From NCBI RefSeq assembly GCF_008831285.2, contig NW_022205092.1, positions 1-31,817 of the forward strand: DNA of 31,817 nt. The letters are read 5' to 3'. The first letter of the stretch is position 1, and each line of letters opens with the position of its first letter. This DNA comes from Nymphaea colorata (lineage: Eukaryota; Streptophyta; Magnoliopsida; Nymphaeales; Nymphaeaceae). The notes under the pieces were generated by a model that was given only the letters and a program-made list of their open reading frames with translations, had not been told where the DNA came from and searched no databases. Of the stretch, positions 22,375-31,817 are shown one piece after another. The position numbers and the translations under genes are program-made.

Positions 22375-22441
22375 TTTCGACTCATTTATTTTATAAATTC
22401 TTTATATAAGTTAAGAAATAAGTATGGTAATAGTCGATATA
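22375..22441. other. convergent 3' spacer
   Basis: 67 bp of AT-rich sequence hold the 3' ends of both the PYROXD2-like and the ABCG gene. Both 3' UTRs must be very short or overlap. Confidence 0.5.
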
Positions 22442-24280
22442 TCAAGGAGCGATTTGGACTGTAAAGTATTTCAGCAAGAAAAAGCTAGTGACGTAGAAGA
22501 TAACCCCAGATCCTGCCAAAGTGATGAAGTTGGCTTCGTAGCTCATGTTGATGCCCAAATCTTGCTTATAGTCGTATGTTCCCAAAAAGTTTTCATCCCC
22601 GTATTGGTTTTAGAGAAGCAAGTGGGTGCCATAGCGGAATGGTGAGATGTATTGCATCCAGCTTGACCAATCGGGCATCTAGCCAAGCCGATTAAAGATT
22701 CCGCTAAGGATGAGGAGAGGAATCATGACGATGTTGGTTAGGGGGACCACTCTATCCAAATCTCGGAAGAGAGTTGCGCAGAAGAATCCTAGACCATTTC
22801 CAACGAAGGTCGACAGCACTACGATGCAAACTAACTCACTAGATAATTACCATAGTTGATGAAGTAGGGGAAGGTGCGAGTATATCCGACCATCCAGTAT
22901 GCAGCCACAGCGAATATCATCGTCCCTATCGTGCCCAGAACGAATTCAATTATCACTTTTGATAAAAAGTAGGGAAGAGGTTGGTATTTTTTGGAATCTG
23001 CCTCCTTGTAATAAAGTTATCTCTCTGCAGGAACTATATAGCACAATATCTACTTGTTAGAGCCACTGATATGATGGCTGGGATGATATTACCAGCGATT
23101 GAGTTGAAGGAGGCATTTTGAGCTTGCACAAACGCGAGGAAAGGATAGAAAGCAGTAGAAACCTCCTGGACAGTCGGCATTTAATTAAGGAAAAACACTC
23201 CCAGGAGTAAAACTTTCATGATAATCTGAAGAACAAGGACCGTCAATTTCCAACTTCCTCTGAAGATATTGAGAAAATCTCGCTTCAGGATCATCTTGAG
23301 ACTGAAGAGGAAGGAGGATTGGTAGATATCGTCAAATGCATCTAAATTTAGATGCTGTTATTTGATGGACCTAATTTATAGGTAATTTTGGTCGGCCAGT
23401 CTTCGGTTATAATTGTTGGAATTGAAAGGCGTTTCGTAATGTGATTTTTCTTTCTTGTAGTAGGAAATCTCCATCATGAAAAAATCGCTGATTGTACTTG
23501 TCTGTGAGACCTATATTCCCAAGGATGCCATATAATCGCCAATTTGATCAGCAGGGCCTTGGTAGATGGTCTCTCCCTTGTCCAGCAAGACCAAACGATC
23601 CAATTTGATATACTGTAGATAGCTAGGCTGGTGAATGGTGAAGATGACTGTTCGATTTCTTAGAGTAAGTTTTTTGAGAATGGCCAACAACTTAGCAGCC
23701 TTATTGCTGTCCAAGCCTGATGTCGGCTCATCCAAGATGAGCAAAGAAGGGTCGTTGACCATCTCGATGGACACACAGAGTCGCTTCTTCTATCCGCCAG
23801 ATATGCCCTTCATTGTTGAACCTCCCACATATGCGTCCGCACACTTCTGCAATTAAAATTCCTATATCAACTGCTCCACCTTCTCGAGAGCGTCTTGCCG
23901 AGTCGGGATCTTCAGGAGGGCTGCAAACTCAAGAGTTTCTATATATTTTGGATAAAACCTCGGACGGTCAGTCTTTCGAAGAGGAGGTCGTTCTGGTAAA
24001 CGAAACTGCCGAACTTATAAAACTCCCTACTGCCAAAGTATTCATTATTGACCAGTACCTAGGTTAATAAAAAGCTTACTTCGCCTTCTACTTTCAACGA
24101 CTTCGATTAGCGTTTGCTAAGTAATGACAAAAGGGTGGTCTTTCCAGCTCCGGAAGGACCCATGATGGCAAGCATTTCTCCGGGCTTGCAGTATCCCGAG
24201 CAATTGCTGAGGACAGTCTTGCCGTTGACATGCGCGGAAAGGTTCTACCAGGTCACCGAGACAATTTTAGTATTCTTCAT
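22442..24280 (-). CDS. ABCG (White-type) half-transporter
   Basis: Minus strand, ATG 24280 to TGA 22442. Four introns (24059-24079, 23939-23958, 23034-23053, 22831-22850) leave exactly 586 codons (585 residues), a normal ABCG half size. The ATPase comes first: VTWENLSAHV, Walker [10 protein letters not shown] (residues 41-49), Q-loop [20 protein letters not shown], signature GISGG-UAG-KKR, Walker [14 protein letters not shown] and switch His in TIFTIHQPS. The membrane half has about six helices, including [27 protein letters not shown] and [20 protein letters not shown], then the [14 protein letters not shown] motif. ABCG half-transporters dimerise to export lipids, sterols or xenobiotics; the substrate is unknown. 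The signature Glu of this family (SGGE) is TAG at 23790-23792, while the Q-loop Gln is CAG. Confidence 0.95.
22831..22850 (-). other. 20-nt intron 4 of ABCG gene
   Basis: GTAATTATCTAGTGAGTTAG on the minus strand. Removal joins FPYFINY to [15 protein letters not shown] in frame, as expected for the ABCG membrane domain. Confidence 0.9.
23034..23053 (-). other. 20-nt intron 3 of ABCG gene
   Basis: GTAGATATTGTGCTATATAG on the minus strand. Removal joins IISVALT to [17 protein letters not shown], the conserved 'P.ER.....E....Y' stretch. Without it the frame meets TGA. Confidence 0.92.
23939..23958 (-). other. 20-nt intron 2 of ABCG gene
   Basis: GTTTTATCCAAAATATATAG on the minus strand. Removal joins ERLTVR to '[12 protein letters not shown]', the canonical LTVRETL motif of ABCG ATPases. 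Retention leads to TGA nine codons after the splice site. Confidence 0.95.
24059..24079 (-). other. 21-nt intron 1 of ABCG gene (multiple of three)
   Basis: It starts GTAAGC and ends ACCTAG on the minus strand. Removal gives [12 protein letters not shown], the family's 'G.v.vNg' strand. The alternative is a seven-residue insert, since the 21 nt contain no TGA in frame. The call rests on the family pattern, not on frame. Confidence 0.75.
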
Positions 24281-24525
24281 CAATAATCAATATGATGTCA
24301 TACGGGATCAACCGTATTAATCGGAAAATTCTAAAGAAATATGATCAGAAATCATAAAATTTATTTAGGAAAAAAATGGAAATAAAGCAGACGTGATTCT
24401 TTGCAGGAATTATTCACAATTGATACAAATAGGGCTTTATTTAAGCCATAATTAAAAGATTGTAAATGTTTTTTTTTGGCGGATTATGGATGAAAAAGCA
24501 ATTTAAAAGGCGATAGTTATTATAA
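24281..24525. promoter_or_regulatory. spacer with ABCG promoter
   Basis: 245 bp between the coiled-coil gene's stop and the ABCG start, both on the minus strand. It is AT-rich with A- and T-runs around 24360-24480. A 6-bp inverted repeat ATACGG-GATCAA-CCGTAT lies at 24300-24317, 20 bp upstream of the ABCG ATG, and could be a protein-binding or hairpin site. No coding signal is seen. Confidence 0.45.
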
Positions 24526-27500
24526 TCATAAAATATTGGGGGAAAGGCTTCTTCTTCGAACATCTTCAACTTCCTTTTCCTTATCAGTCACTCTTCTTCT
24601 CAGTGATTAGATTTCAGCGAACAGAACAACCATTAAGGCCATATGCTAGCTTATCCTTTTCTGCAGTGCGCTCTCGTCTGATAGTCGCAATCTCACGTCC
24701 TTTGTTTGAGCTTAAAGGTCCTGGTTTTAAGATCTTAGTCGGTTTATTTCTTCACTTAATGCATGATTCTAAATCATGAATAATTTACCTTTTATATGAG
24801 AGTTTGCCTTTATCTCTTGAGATCGTTGATGATGGTCTGCAGTCTTTCGAACTCTTGATGCAGTCTCTTGATGTTAAGTTCGTATTCTTGGAGATGCTTC
24901 TTGGCGTTTTAATATTCGTTTGATATGGATTTGAAGTTGGATTGCCAATTGATGAGTTCATTTTATGACATTTGTATCTTTTTCTGAGAAAGCTGCCTCA
25001 AATGCTCAACCTATGATACAGCTTTTTGCCATTCTTCAGTACGTGTTCTATAGGAAATATTCAATCGCTATAATTCTTGAGTCAAAATGGCAATCTTAGA
25101 CTCATATTCTGTCTTCTTTCTCAAATATTAGTCTCTTTATCTGGCAATAATAGCTGTATTTTGCTCGTAATTAGCGATTTTACGATTGATTTCATCGGAA
25201 TTTTTGGTCCAATTCAGCCTGTTCTCTTGGATTTGGCGTCTAAGTTATTAATTCTATGTCGATAGCTCCTTAGCCCTAAATTATGTGCTTATCAGTGCAT
25301 CAGTCTTACCCCTTAAAGCAAATTGTATCTTTTCATTCTCCTGAATTATAAGGCCTATCCTCTGCTCATAATCAGAAATAGCTCTGGAAAATTCGGTCAG
25401 ATCTTGGTTATTCCTCTTCAAAACCTCTAGATCGTTAGACAAGGCTCTGTTGGCTGTCTATGACCGTGCCAGTTCATCGATTTTTCCCTTTAAAATGAGG
25501 TTTATTCTTTCGTTTTCCTGAGAAACTATTTGAACCCTATTTTATAATTATGCTATGATTCTATTGGCATCGTTGGCATCCAAGAGTCTTCTTTTCAGTT
25601 CTTCATTTTCTTTAGTTAGGTTGGCCAGTCTTGTCTATTGGATGGATTTATTTTTGGATTAAAATTCGATAGTTTGGCTGAAGGAAAGCTCATATTCCAT
25701 CAATTTTTTGCGAAGAAGCTCAATTTAAGACTCCCTTTTGGTCTTAACTTCATTAAGTCTCTATACTTATTGTCCGATCACTCTAACTTTATTTTCGTAT
25801 TCAGCAAGTCTTCGATCGCTTTCATCTTTCAATTGCTTCCCGAATCTTTAAGACTCAAACAATTTCTTCCTTATTTCCTAACTCTCCCGTTTTGAAGCAT
25901 TTAGATTTTAGTTGAGAATGGCCTCATTTTCTCTTGCTCTTCTCTTGAACTCCTCGTAGTCTACGGAAATAGATCGGATGCTTGATGCAACTTGAGAAGA
26001 CTCATCAGTTTTTGACCTTAACATATTCGATAGTCTATCTAATTCATGAGAAATCCCTTCATTTTTAAGCTAGCTTTCAGTTAGTTTCTTCTTGAGTTCT
26101 GAAATGCTTTGCTCATATGTATTATACTTCTTTACAACTTCAAATTCGTATGTCTGTGAGAATTTTGCCTGCAATTCGTTGCACTGTCGTTTGTAAACGT
26201 CGATTTCTTGGTTCTGATTTAAGATCTTAAGCTCGAGCTTATTTATTTCCTCTTGCTTAGCCTTTAATGCAAGTGACGATCGTTATATCTCTTGATTAGC
26301 GAAGGATAGTCTTGATTAGATGTCAGTCAATCTCCTTTGCAAGTCATTTATTTCCTGAACTTTTCTCCTTAGTTCTTAGTTTTGTCTTTCTGTGGTTTAT
26401 CTAAAGCTAATGGTAGACCTTTCAAGCTCTAGAGTTGCATTTTTAAGCTTGGTCTATGATTATATCAAAAGTTTTCTTGTGGTGTCGCCTCCTTCTTGTA
26501 ACTTTTTAATCAGTTACTCTCTCTACTTGACCAAAATTTAAATGTTTTGCTCATAGGTGATGAATCTTTTGTTGACTTATGCCTCATAGGCTGCAATGGA
26601 GGTTTAGTAATTCTCTATTTTTCTTCTTAGGTTTTCATTCTATACCAATAGTTGGTTGATATGTGCAATGATCTCTGCATTTTGCTTACTAGCCTGCTAT
26701 AGTTGCTTTCTGAGCTAGTTTCTTTATTCATTCAATTTTCCAATAACTTCTTCGTAGTTGTTATACCTATTCACTACTTCTCCTTCGATCTTATTCTTAA
26801 ACGTCAGTTATAAATTGGAGTAATTTCTTTGCAGTGTTTCAAACTGGTTCGTAAGAAGCCTATTTTTTTCATCAAGCTGCCGTAGTTATTCTATTTTTTT
26901 ATTTAGATTTCCCACATTATTATTCAAATTAGTCTGGAGTTCTTCATTGATCCTGACCAAGTTTTGGATATTGGATTCGTAGTTGGTGATGCGGACCTTA
27001 ACATCTGCTTCGAAGTTGTTAGCGAGGTTATCTTTTTGGCTGAGTTGTCTCTTCAAGTTGTCATTTTCTTGTGTGCTGTTCCTCAAGTTCAAGGTTACTC
27101 TCTCATACTCCTGAGCCAATTGTGCGAATTTTGTTTATAATTATCCGATTTTTCTTCTCATATTCTCATTCTCTGTACGGAGGGTTTGAATAGATTGTTC
27201 ATAATTTGCATATTTGCTGCTTACTTCACCTTAGAATCTGTTCTTAACTGATATTTAATACTACTGATGAAATCTTTTGGCATTCTCAAGCTATAATAAG
27301 ACATTCTTATAGTTATTTTCGATAAAAGCGGCTTCTTATTGCTTCGCTTTCAATTTTTTCAAGTTGAATTATAGTTACTGTTTCAAGTTAACCGACTATA
27401 CTTATAATTATCTTACTCTTCGTTTTGATTCTTCATTTTCCTTTACTAAAGCTGCAATATTTTGGTCATATGCAATGATCCTTTTATTAACTTCTGCTTA

Positions 27501-29934
27501 GAAGTTGGAGATGGAGACTTGGTAATCATTTAACTGTTTTTTTAAAGATTAATTTCAGTGACGATTCTCTTGGAGTTGAAGCTGCTTTCATTGAAATAGT
27601 TACTGTACTTTACTTCAGCTTCCATCAATTTCGCTCTTAATTCTTCACCATTTTTATTCGTTTTTTGCAGATTTAATTTAAGATTTTCATTCTATTGTGT
27701 GAGTTGTTTCAACCTGAATTCCGTTTGCGTCTTTTATTCATTCAAATTGCGAATGGCAATATTTAATTTGTTGATTTCCTGTGCTGATTCGTTTAGTTTC
27801 TTATTGCTGTCTGTGACGAATTAGTTGATCTTCTTTCTCATTTCCTCGTTCTAAGCACGAATGGAGTTGATGTTTTGCTCGTACCCTGTGATCTTACGAC
27901 TAACATCTAACTCATACATTTGGTTGTATCCCTCTGTATCTCTTAGTCGGGCCTTCAAGGCAAAAAGCTCCTCCTATCTGCCTTTCAACAAGTTCAAAAG
28001 ACGTTCAATCTATTTATCCATATTGGCTATTTTGTTTTGCAGTTCGTATATTCTTCTCTATGCCTATTCAAGCTTTCTCGATTTGAGGTATAATTCTTCA
28101 TTTTATTTCCTCAGTTGGGCAAAGTTGTTTTAGAAGTTTTTCACTTTGGATGAGGTTTAAATTTAGAATCGATTGATATAGTTCTAAAGCTCATATACCT
28201 TTGCTCTTAATTTTTCTGATTCATCTGTCTTTGACTTCAGCAGCTATCTCAATCTCTCTAATTCTTGCTCATAGGTTTGAACTTTTAATTGCAGTTAATT
28301 TCCTTTTGTCCTGGTGATGTATTATATTCTTTGTTCATTTTCTGATTTGATCCTAGCCAGCTCATTTTCATACTTGTTTGTGAGGACATATTACACTTCC
28401 TTTATCTTGGCCTTTAGACCTTCATTTTCAAAGGCAATTGCACGGTATCTTTCCAGCTAGGCGTCTTTACTCTTGTTGGCTCCTACAGACCTGTCCAGCT
28501 ATTGCTTTAGGAAAGCAACTGCATTTTCCAACTATATTGCCTTGCGCTTGAGGTTGTCACGCTCGGTAAGGCCTTACTTGAGTTGACTGTTTTCGCGCTC
28601 GATCAGCTTATACTTGCTATTCTAGTATAGAAGCTTATCCAGCTCTTCCTTTAGTCTTTGGGAGTTATTGACTTATTGGACGATCTTAGAGTTCATTATT
28701 TCCTTCTCTCTTGTGATCTCTTGGATCTTGGCCTCGTATTGGACAATATATTGCCTGCTCTCTCCTACTTTTCTTGCCTCTCCATCTAATTTTTGGATGA
28801 CTTCCTTTAGATGGGTGATCTAATTGCCACTCATCCTCAATCTTCCCTCATAATCTTTGATTTGGAACTCATCTTTTTCGACTCTTCGTTCCAGTTCTCT
28901 CCTTCTCAGCTCAGACTCTTCTAATTTGCTTCCAATTTCCCTCAAATTGATGTTAAGTCTTTCGATTTCAGATGTAGCGTAACTTAATCTTTTTTCATAA
29001 TCTTGGTTAGTCCTTTCTAAGATGAAGGCGCTTTCCCCTTTGCCTCTTGCTATGGCCAGTTCTCGCGTGTAGTCTTCATTGGTCTTTGCCAGTGATGCCA
29101 CCTCGTTTGCCTTTTGATCGTAAGCTTCTTTTAACCGTTTTAGCTCGAACTCGAGCCTTCTTGTTTCTCCTTAGTATTGGAATCTTTGAACATTAAGAGT
29201 ATTCTCTATACTTTCCTTGGAATATTGAGCAGAGCTAAACCTTAGTTCCTCGATTTCCTTATTTTTCGCCCTCTCAAACGCTTACAGTCGAGCGTTGAAT
29301 GTCTGGATCTGCAATCTATAATCCTCATTGATTTGCATTAGCTTCTGGTTATCAAAGGTAAGTTGAGCAATTTTCTCTGCTGATTTCTACGAGGCCACCT
29401 TCAACGATCCATCGATATTGCGTACGTCTCTAAAGTTTTGTTGTAAATTTTATATTTCGGCCTATATTGCGCCACATGTACACTTTGCTTCTTGATAAAG
29501 TCTCTCAGTTTGGCGTTGTCTGTCTTGTAGGCTTCGCATTCGGTGACTTCAACGGTCAATTCTTTGATCTGGACCTCATAGGAATGCCTATCGAGAGTTG
29601 CTCTCTCAACCTCTCTGAACCTAAAATATCATCAAGGCTACTTCAACTTATAATCTTCCAAAAATTCACATAATCTTTCTATCTCTGCCGCCTGTAGGAG
29701 ACAAACAATCTCGAGATGTTCTCCCATAGCGATACGGTTGTCCCGAGGAAGCCGAGCAATCATCGATCTACATTTATATAGTGGCACTTCTTGATGTCGT
29801 ATGGATCGCCTGGCTCGACCACGTTCCACAGAACTTAACGCTTGACGCTGTTGGAAAGGACTGACCGGCTGTAGAGGTTACTTTACGCCAGCATAAATAT
29901 CTTTCAATAATTTTTATTGGAATAAAAGAAGCAT
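24526..29934 (-). CDS. giant coiled-coil protein with internal repeats
   Basis: Minus strand, ATG 29934 to TGA 24526. Introns at 29621-29641, 29462-29481, 27534-27562 and 24769-24788 leave exactly 1,773 codons (1,772 residues). After a short basic N terminus (RGRARRSIRHQEVPLYKCRS) almost the whole chain is heptad coiled coil rich in Glu, Lys, Asn and Leu, with no membrane segment. In the middle, a block recurs at least four times: a F/I-E-x-[ED]-V start, a YEQNI/YEQSI/YESNI/YEEVI core, then L-x-x-EN-x-x-x-R-[KR]. It ends SPNIL. Such proteins are common in ciliate cytoskeletons (basal-body, epiplasm or myoneme filaments), but no family is recognised. Glu codons GAA, GAG, TAA and TAG are all frequent. 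The start is the first ATG in the open frame; a later start is possible. Confidence 0.88.
24769..24788 (-). other. 20-nt intron 4 of giant coiled-coil gene
   Basis: GTAAATTATTCATGATTTAG on the minus strand. Removal joins FERLQTIINDLKR...LI-UAA-K to NHALSEEINRLRS, keeping the coiled coil and leading to the final TGA. Confidence 0.92.
27534..27562 (-). other. 29-nt intron 3 of giant coiled-coil gene
   Basis: It starts GTCACTG and ends AAACAG on the minus strand, 29 nt. The 3' site is forced because the downstream frame contains TGA just upstream of it. The join NSKRI/LNDYQVSISNFEAEV aligns with the paralogous repeat AKRFHQEYEISVKNRFEGEV about 260 bp downstream. No shorter GT...AG pair restores the frame. 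Confidence 0.7.
29462..29481 (-). other. 20-nt intron 2 of giant coiled-coil gene
   Basis: GTACATGTGGCGCAATATAG on the minus strand. Removal joins DFIKKQS to AEIENLQQNFRDVRNI. Retention runs into TGA about 25 codons later. Confidence 0.88.
29621..29641 (-). other. 21-nt intron 1 of giant coiled-coil gene
   Basis: It starts GTAGCC and ends TTTTAG on the minus strand. Removal joins FLEDYKLK to FREVERATLD. It is a multiple of three but holds an in-frame TGA, so retention would truncate the protein. Confidence 0.9.
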
Positions 29935-30011
29935 CAACTTGAAATAATATCACAAGGATTAATTTGGCCCCATGGGATATATTGGGTCGCTATTATTATT
30001 TGTTTTTTAAC
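29935..30011. promoter_or_regulatory. divergent promoter region
   Basis: Only 77 bp separate the starts of the giant coiled-coil gene (minus) and the LITAF-like gene (plus). Both promoters must lie here or inside the neighbouring coding sequence. It has a T-rich run just before the LITAF-like ATG. Confidence 0.5.
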
Positions 30012-30353
30012 ATGAAAAAAGCATCATCGGCTTTGAAAAAATCAAACGTGAGACATTCTCAATCCCATCATCGGTCCCGGATCGAACGAAGGCATCTTAC
30101 CCTAGCGTAAGAAATGAACGAAGACCCAGCGTACTTCGAGGAGGCTCTCTTTTGCCAACATTGTAATAAAGATACGCATTGCATCATTCAAAAAACTGGA
30201 GGAAATAAGGCATGGTTTTTCTGCGGAGTATTATCGTTGTTCGGAGGGCTTTGCTTGCTTCCCTTTCTTTGCGATTTGTGCCTTGATGTGTAGGCTTATT
30301 GCATATAGTGTGGGAAAATAAAACAAGTCACGCCTTCATAATGGTTCAAATGA
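30012..30353 (+). CDS. LITAF-like zinc-binding membrane-associated protein
   Basis: Plus strand, ATG 30012 to TGA 30351-30353, 113 residues, no intron. A basic Ser/His/Arg-rich N terminus is followed by the LITAF arrangement: C-x2-C at residues 48-51 (FCQHCNKDT), a Trp-containing hydrophobic middle (WFFCGVLSLFGGLCLLPFLC) and a second knuckle, DVEAYCIECG, with C97 and C100. In the family the two CxxC pairs bind one zinc, and the hydrophobic stretch inserts as a hairpin into the cytosolic face of endosomal or lysosomal membranes. Family members help sort cargo to lysosomes. Residue 94 (30291-30293) is TAG at the place of the acidic residue in DVDHYC, another hint for Glu. No PPxY motif is seen at the N terminus. 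Confidence 0.88.
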
Positions 30354-30424
30354 TATATTTCCATCGATATCGTCATAAGGCTCTCTAAATAAAGTCAAAT
30401 GTTTTGCAGAAAGGCAAATGAATA
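30354..30424. other. convergent 3' spacer
   Basis: 71 bp between the stops of the LITAF-like gene and the channel gene. AT-rich, with no feature seen. Confidence 0.5.
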
Positions 30425-31817
30425 TCACATGATGTTGTCTTTTGATTATGACATTATGGTTTGATTGCTTTGAACTCTTGCGACGATGTTATTACTCAAC
30501 ATCACAGAACATTTAGATTTGCTCATTTTTTGGCCTTTGAAGTTAGCTGGATTGAATTCTTTAAAAATACATGAAGAAATCGTAAGGCTAATCCACAATC
30601 CAGTTTTCTTCCGTGCTTGGATCGTAATGGCAGGTAACTAAGGCTTTCTTAATTGGCAAAAAGAAGTTTTCCAGATCATATGACAATGGCCTTTGAAGGA
30701 CTTAATAGATGCCCTTATCTTTCGTTAGAAACGACTGTTTCTTTCGACTGGACGACTACTATAATTTCGTTACTTGAGGAATCGTTAGCTTTTCGTAGGG
30801 ATATAATGAAGTTTCGTGCATTAAAATTTGGTATGATTCTCATCACAATGCTCGCATTGAATGTACTCATATAAATTTGGTTCTTTTTCGTGCTTGTCCA
30901 CAACGCTTTTATAATAATAGTAATCAAGATTGCTTTGTTTGAGAATGTTAAGAAAGATTTCCACACTCATCTACATTCCATATGAATAACTCTACGAAAC
31001 TATGTCGTAATTTAACTGTTTGCCTCGAGATAAAATACTGGTGGTTATGAGGGCTCCATCACGTGAATTTTATTATAAGTTTACCGACTGAACGATTGTA
31101 CCGTTCATCGTACTTCGGGGCTTCCAGTAAGCAAGGCCAAACCTGCCTGATTTCATTATGATGATCTTATCACACCCAATCCTGTACTTGACGATGAACT
31201 CTCCTGGGTAGTATACTTTTCCTTCAAAGGCTCTGTTCAACTTGGAGAGACAGTCCTTTTGGAAGTATCGGAACAAGGGGATTTTGCTGTAGAGTTCCTG
31301 GTTGGACGAGTGGAAGTATTATTCCTTGAGCTGTTCTGGAAGCTGGTCGATGATGGATCTATGCTAATTGTACTAAAACCTGTCCTTTATTTCGATTTAG
31401 TAAGTAAGATAGTTTTCTATTTTGGATTCAAGCTTTGATGGTATCGGATTCTTCTTCAGCATTCTCCTCATGATTCCAAGTTTCCTCTATAGGGATTGGC
31501 TGCTCTTCCTCATCGAGGAGACGATGCTTCCCACCTCACTGATATTATACGCCAGGACAATCGAGCTAAAGATCTCTATAAATGCCACAACAATCGATTC
31601 CCTATAGTCAACTGGGGATATATCCCCAAAGCCAATCGTCATCATGATGGTGCAGGCCCAATAGTAGCTCCAAAAGTAAACTACGTACCATGTCTGGTCG
31701 GCATCTGCAAGGTTATTATTGACCAATTTCACCAAAATCCAATTTTCATCAGGATTTATCCGAGAAACTGCCAATAAAACAGTAGCTATGGTATGAGCAA
31801 AGATGATATTGAAGATA
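30425..31817 (-). CDS. cyclic-nucleotide-binding-type K+ channel, C-terminal part (partial)
   Basis: Minus strand, open from the window edge to TGA at 30425; 464 codons are visible and the N terminus lies beyond the window. In order: the S5 helix (FAHTIATVLLAVSR), a linker, the pore helix and selectivity filter ACTIMMTIGFGDISP, the S6 helix (FIEIFSSIVLAYNISEVGSI), a C-linker (RKLGIMRRMLKKNPIPSKLE, then IIDQLPEQLKE-UAA-YF) and the start of a cNMP-binding fold (FEGKVYYPGEFIVKYRIG, IIIMKSGRFGLAYW). GFGD marks K+ selectivity. Ciliates have large families of such KCNH/HCN/CNG-related channels. The binding fold seems degenerate: I do not see the phosphate-binding cassette, so nucleotide gating is doubtful. 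A CxxC-x3-H-x4-C cluster follows in the tail (30818-30856). No intron is needed in this part. Confidence 0.92.

Noticed and set aside
1-31817. Tetrahymena- or Paramecium-like origin with UAR = Gln
   Set aside because: The C4A2 telomere fits, but conserved UAR positions are Glu, and the base composition looks much less AT-rich than Tetrahymena.

Overview
This window is the left end of a ciliate macronuclear chromosome. It opens with 74 bp of C4A2 telomere and then carries fifteen genes packed almost end to end over the remaining 31.7 kb. In every gene TAA and TAG are sense codons and TGA is the only stop, so a standard-code view shows only fragments. At several conserved positions TAA/TAG sits where the family has glutamate (CIAO2, the ABCG signature, LITAF, a K+ channel, internal repeats of a coiled-coil protein), while CAA/CAG still encode glutamine. 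That points to the peritrich nuclear code (UAR = Glu, NCBI table 30) rather than the Tetrahymena/Paramecium code (UAR = Gln). The likely source is therefore an oligohymenophorean of the peritrich type (Vorticella/Carchesium-like). Ten introns can be placed: seven of 20 nt, two of 21 nt and one of 29 nt, all GT...AG. Removing them makes the length of every interrupted gene an exact multiple of three.

Layout: telomere (1-74). DUF4485-type Ser-rich protein (244-1605, +). Secreted Cys-rich protein with a near-perfect 4.4 kb mosaic repeat array (1819-7581, +). A minus-strand run follows: four-helix membrane protein (7618-8124), CIAO2/FAM96 cytosolic Fe-S assembly factor (8165-8653), TPR-like ciliate protein (8689-10592), small coiled-coil protein (10645-11544), large chorein-type (VPS13/ATG2-like) lipid-transfer candidate (11619-16906), LSm-like protein (16929-17222), Schlafen AlbA-domain protein (17271-19469). 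A divergent promoter region leads to a coiled-coil protein (19599-20516, +) and a PYROXD2-type oxidoreductase (20776-22374, +). An ABCG half-transporter (22442-24280, -) and a 1,772-residue coiled-coil protein (24526-29934, -) come next. The window ends with a LITAF-like zinc protein (30012-30353, +) and the C-terminal part of a cyclic-nucleotide-binding-type K+ channel (30425 to window end, -).

No gap between genes exceeds 259 bp. There is no tRNA, rRNA, transposon, CRISPR array or bacterial-style operon. The genes do not form an obvious pathway. The most unusual aspects are the genetic code, the 20-nt introns, the recombining A/B repeat array near the telomere, and the extreme compactness (22 bp between two tandem genes).
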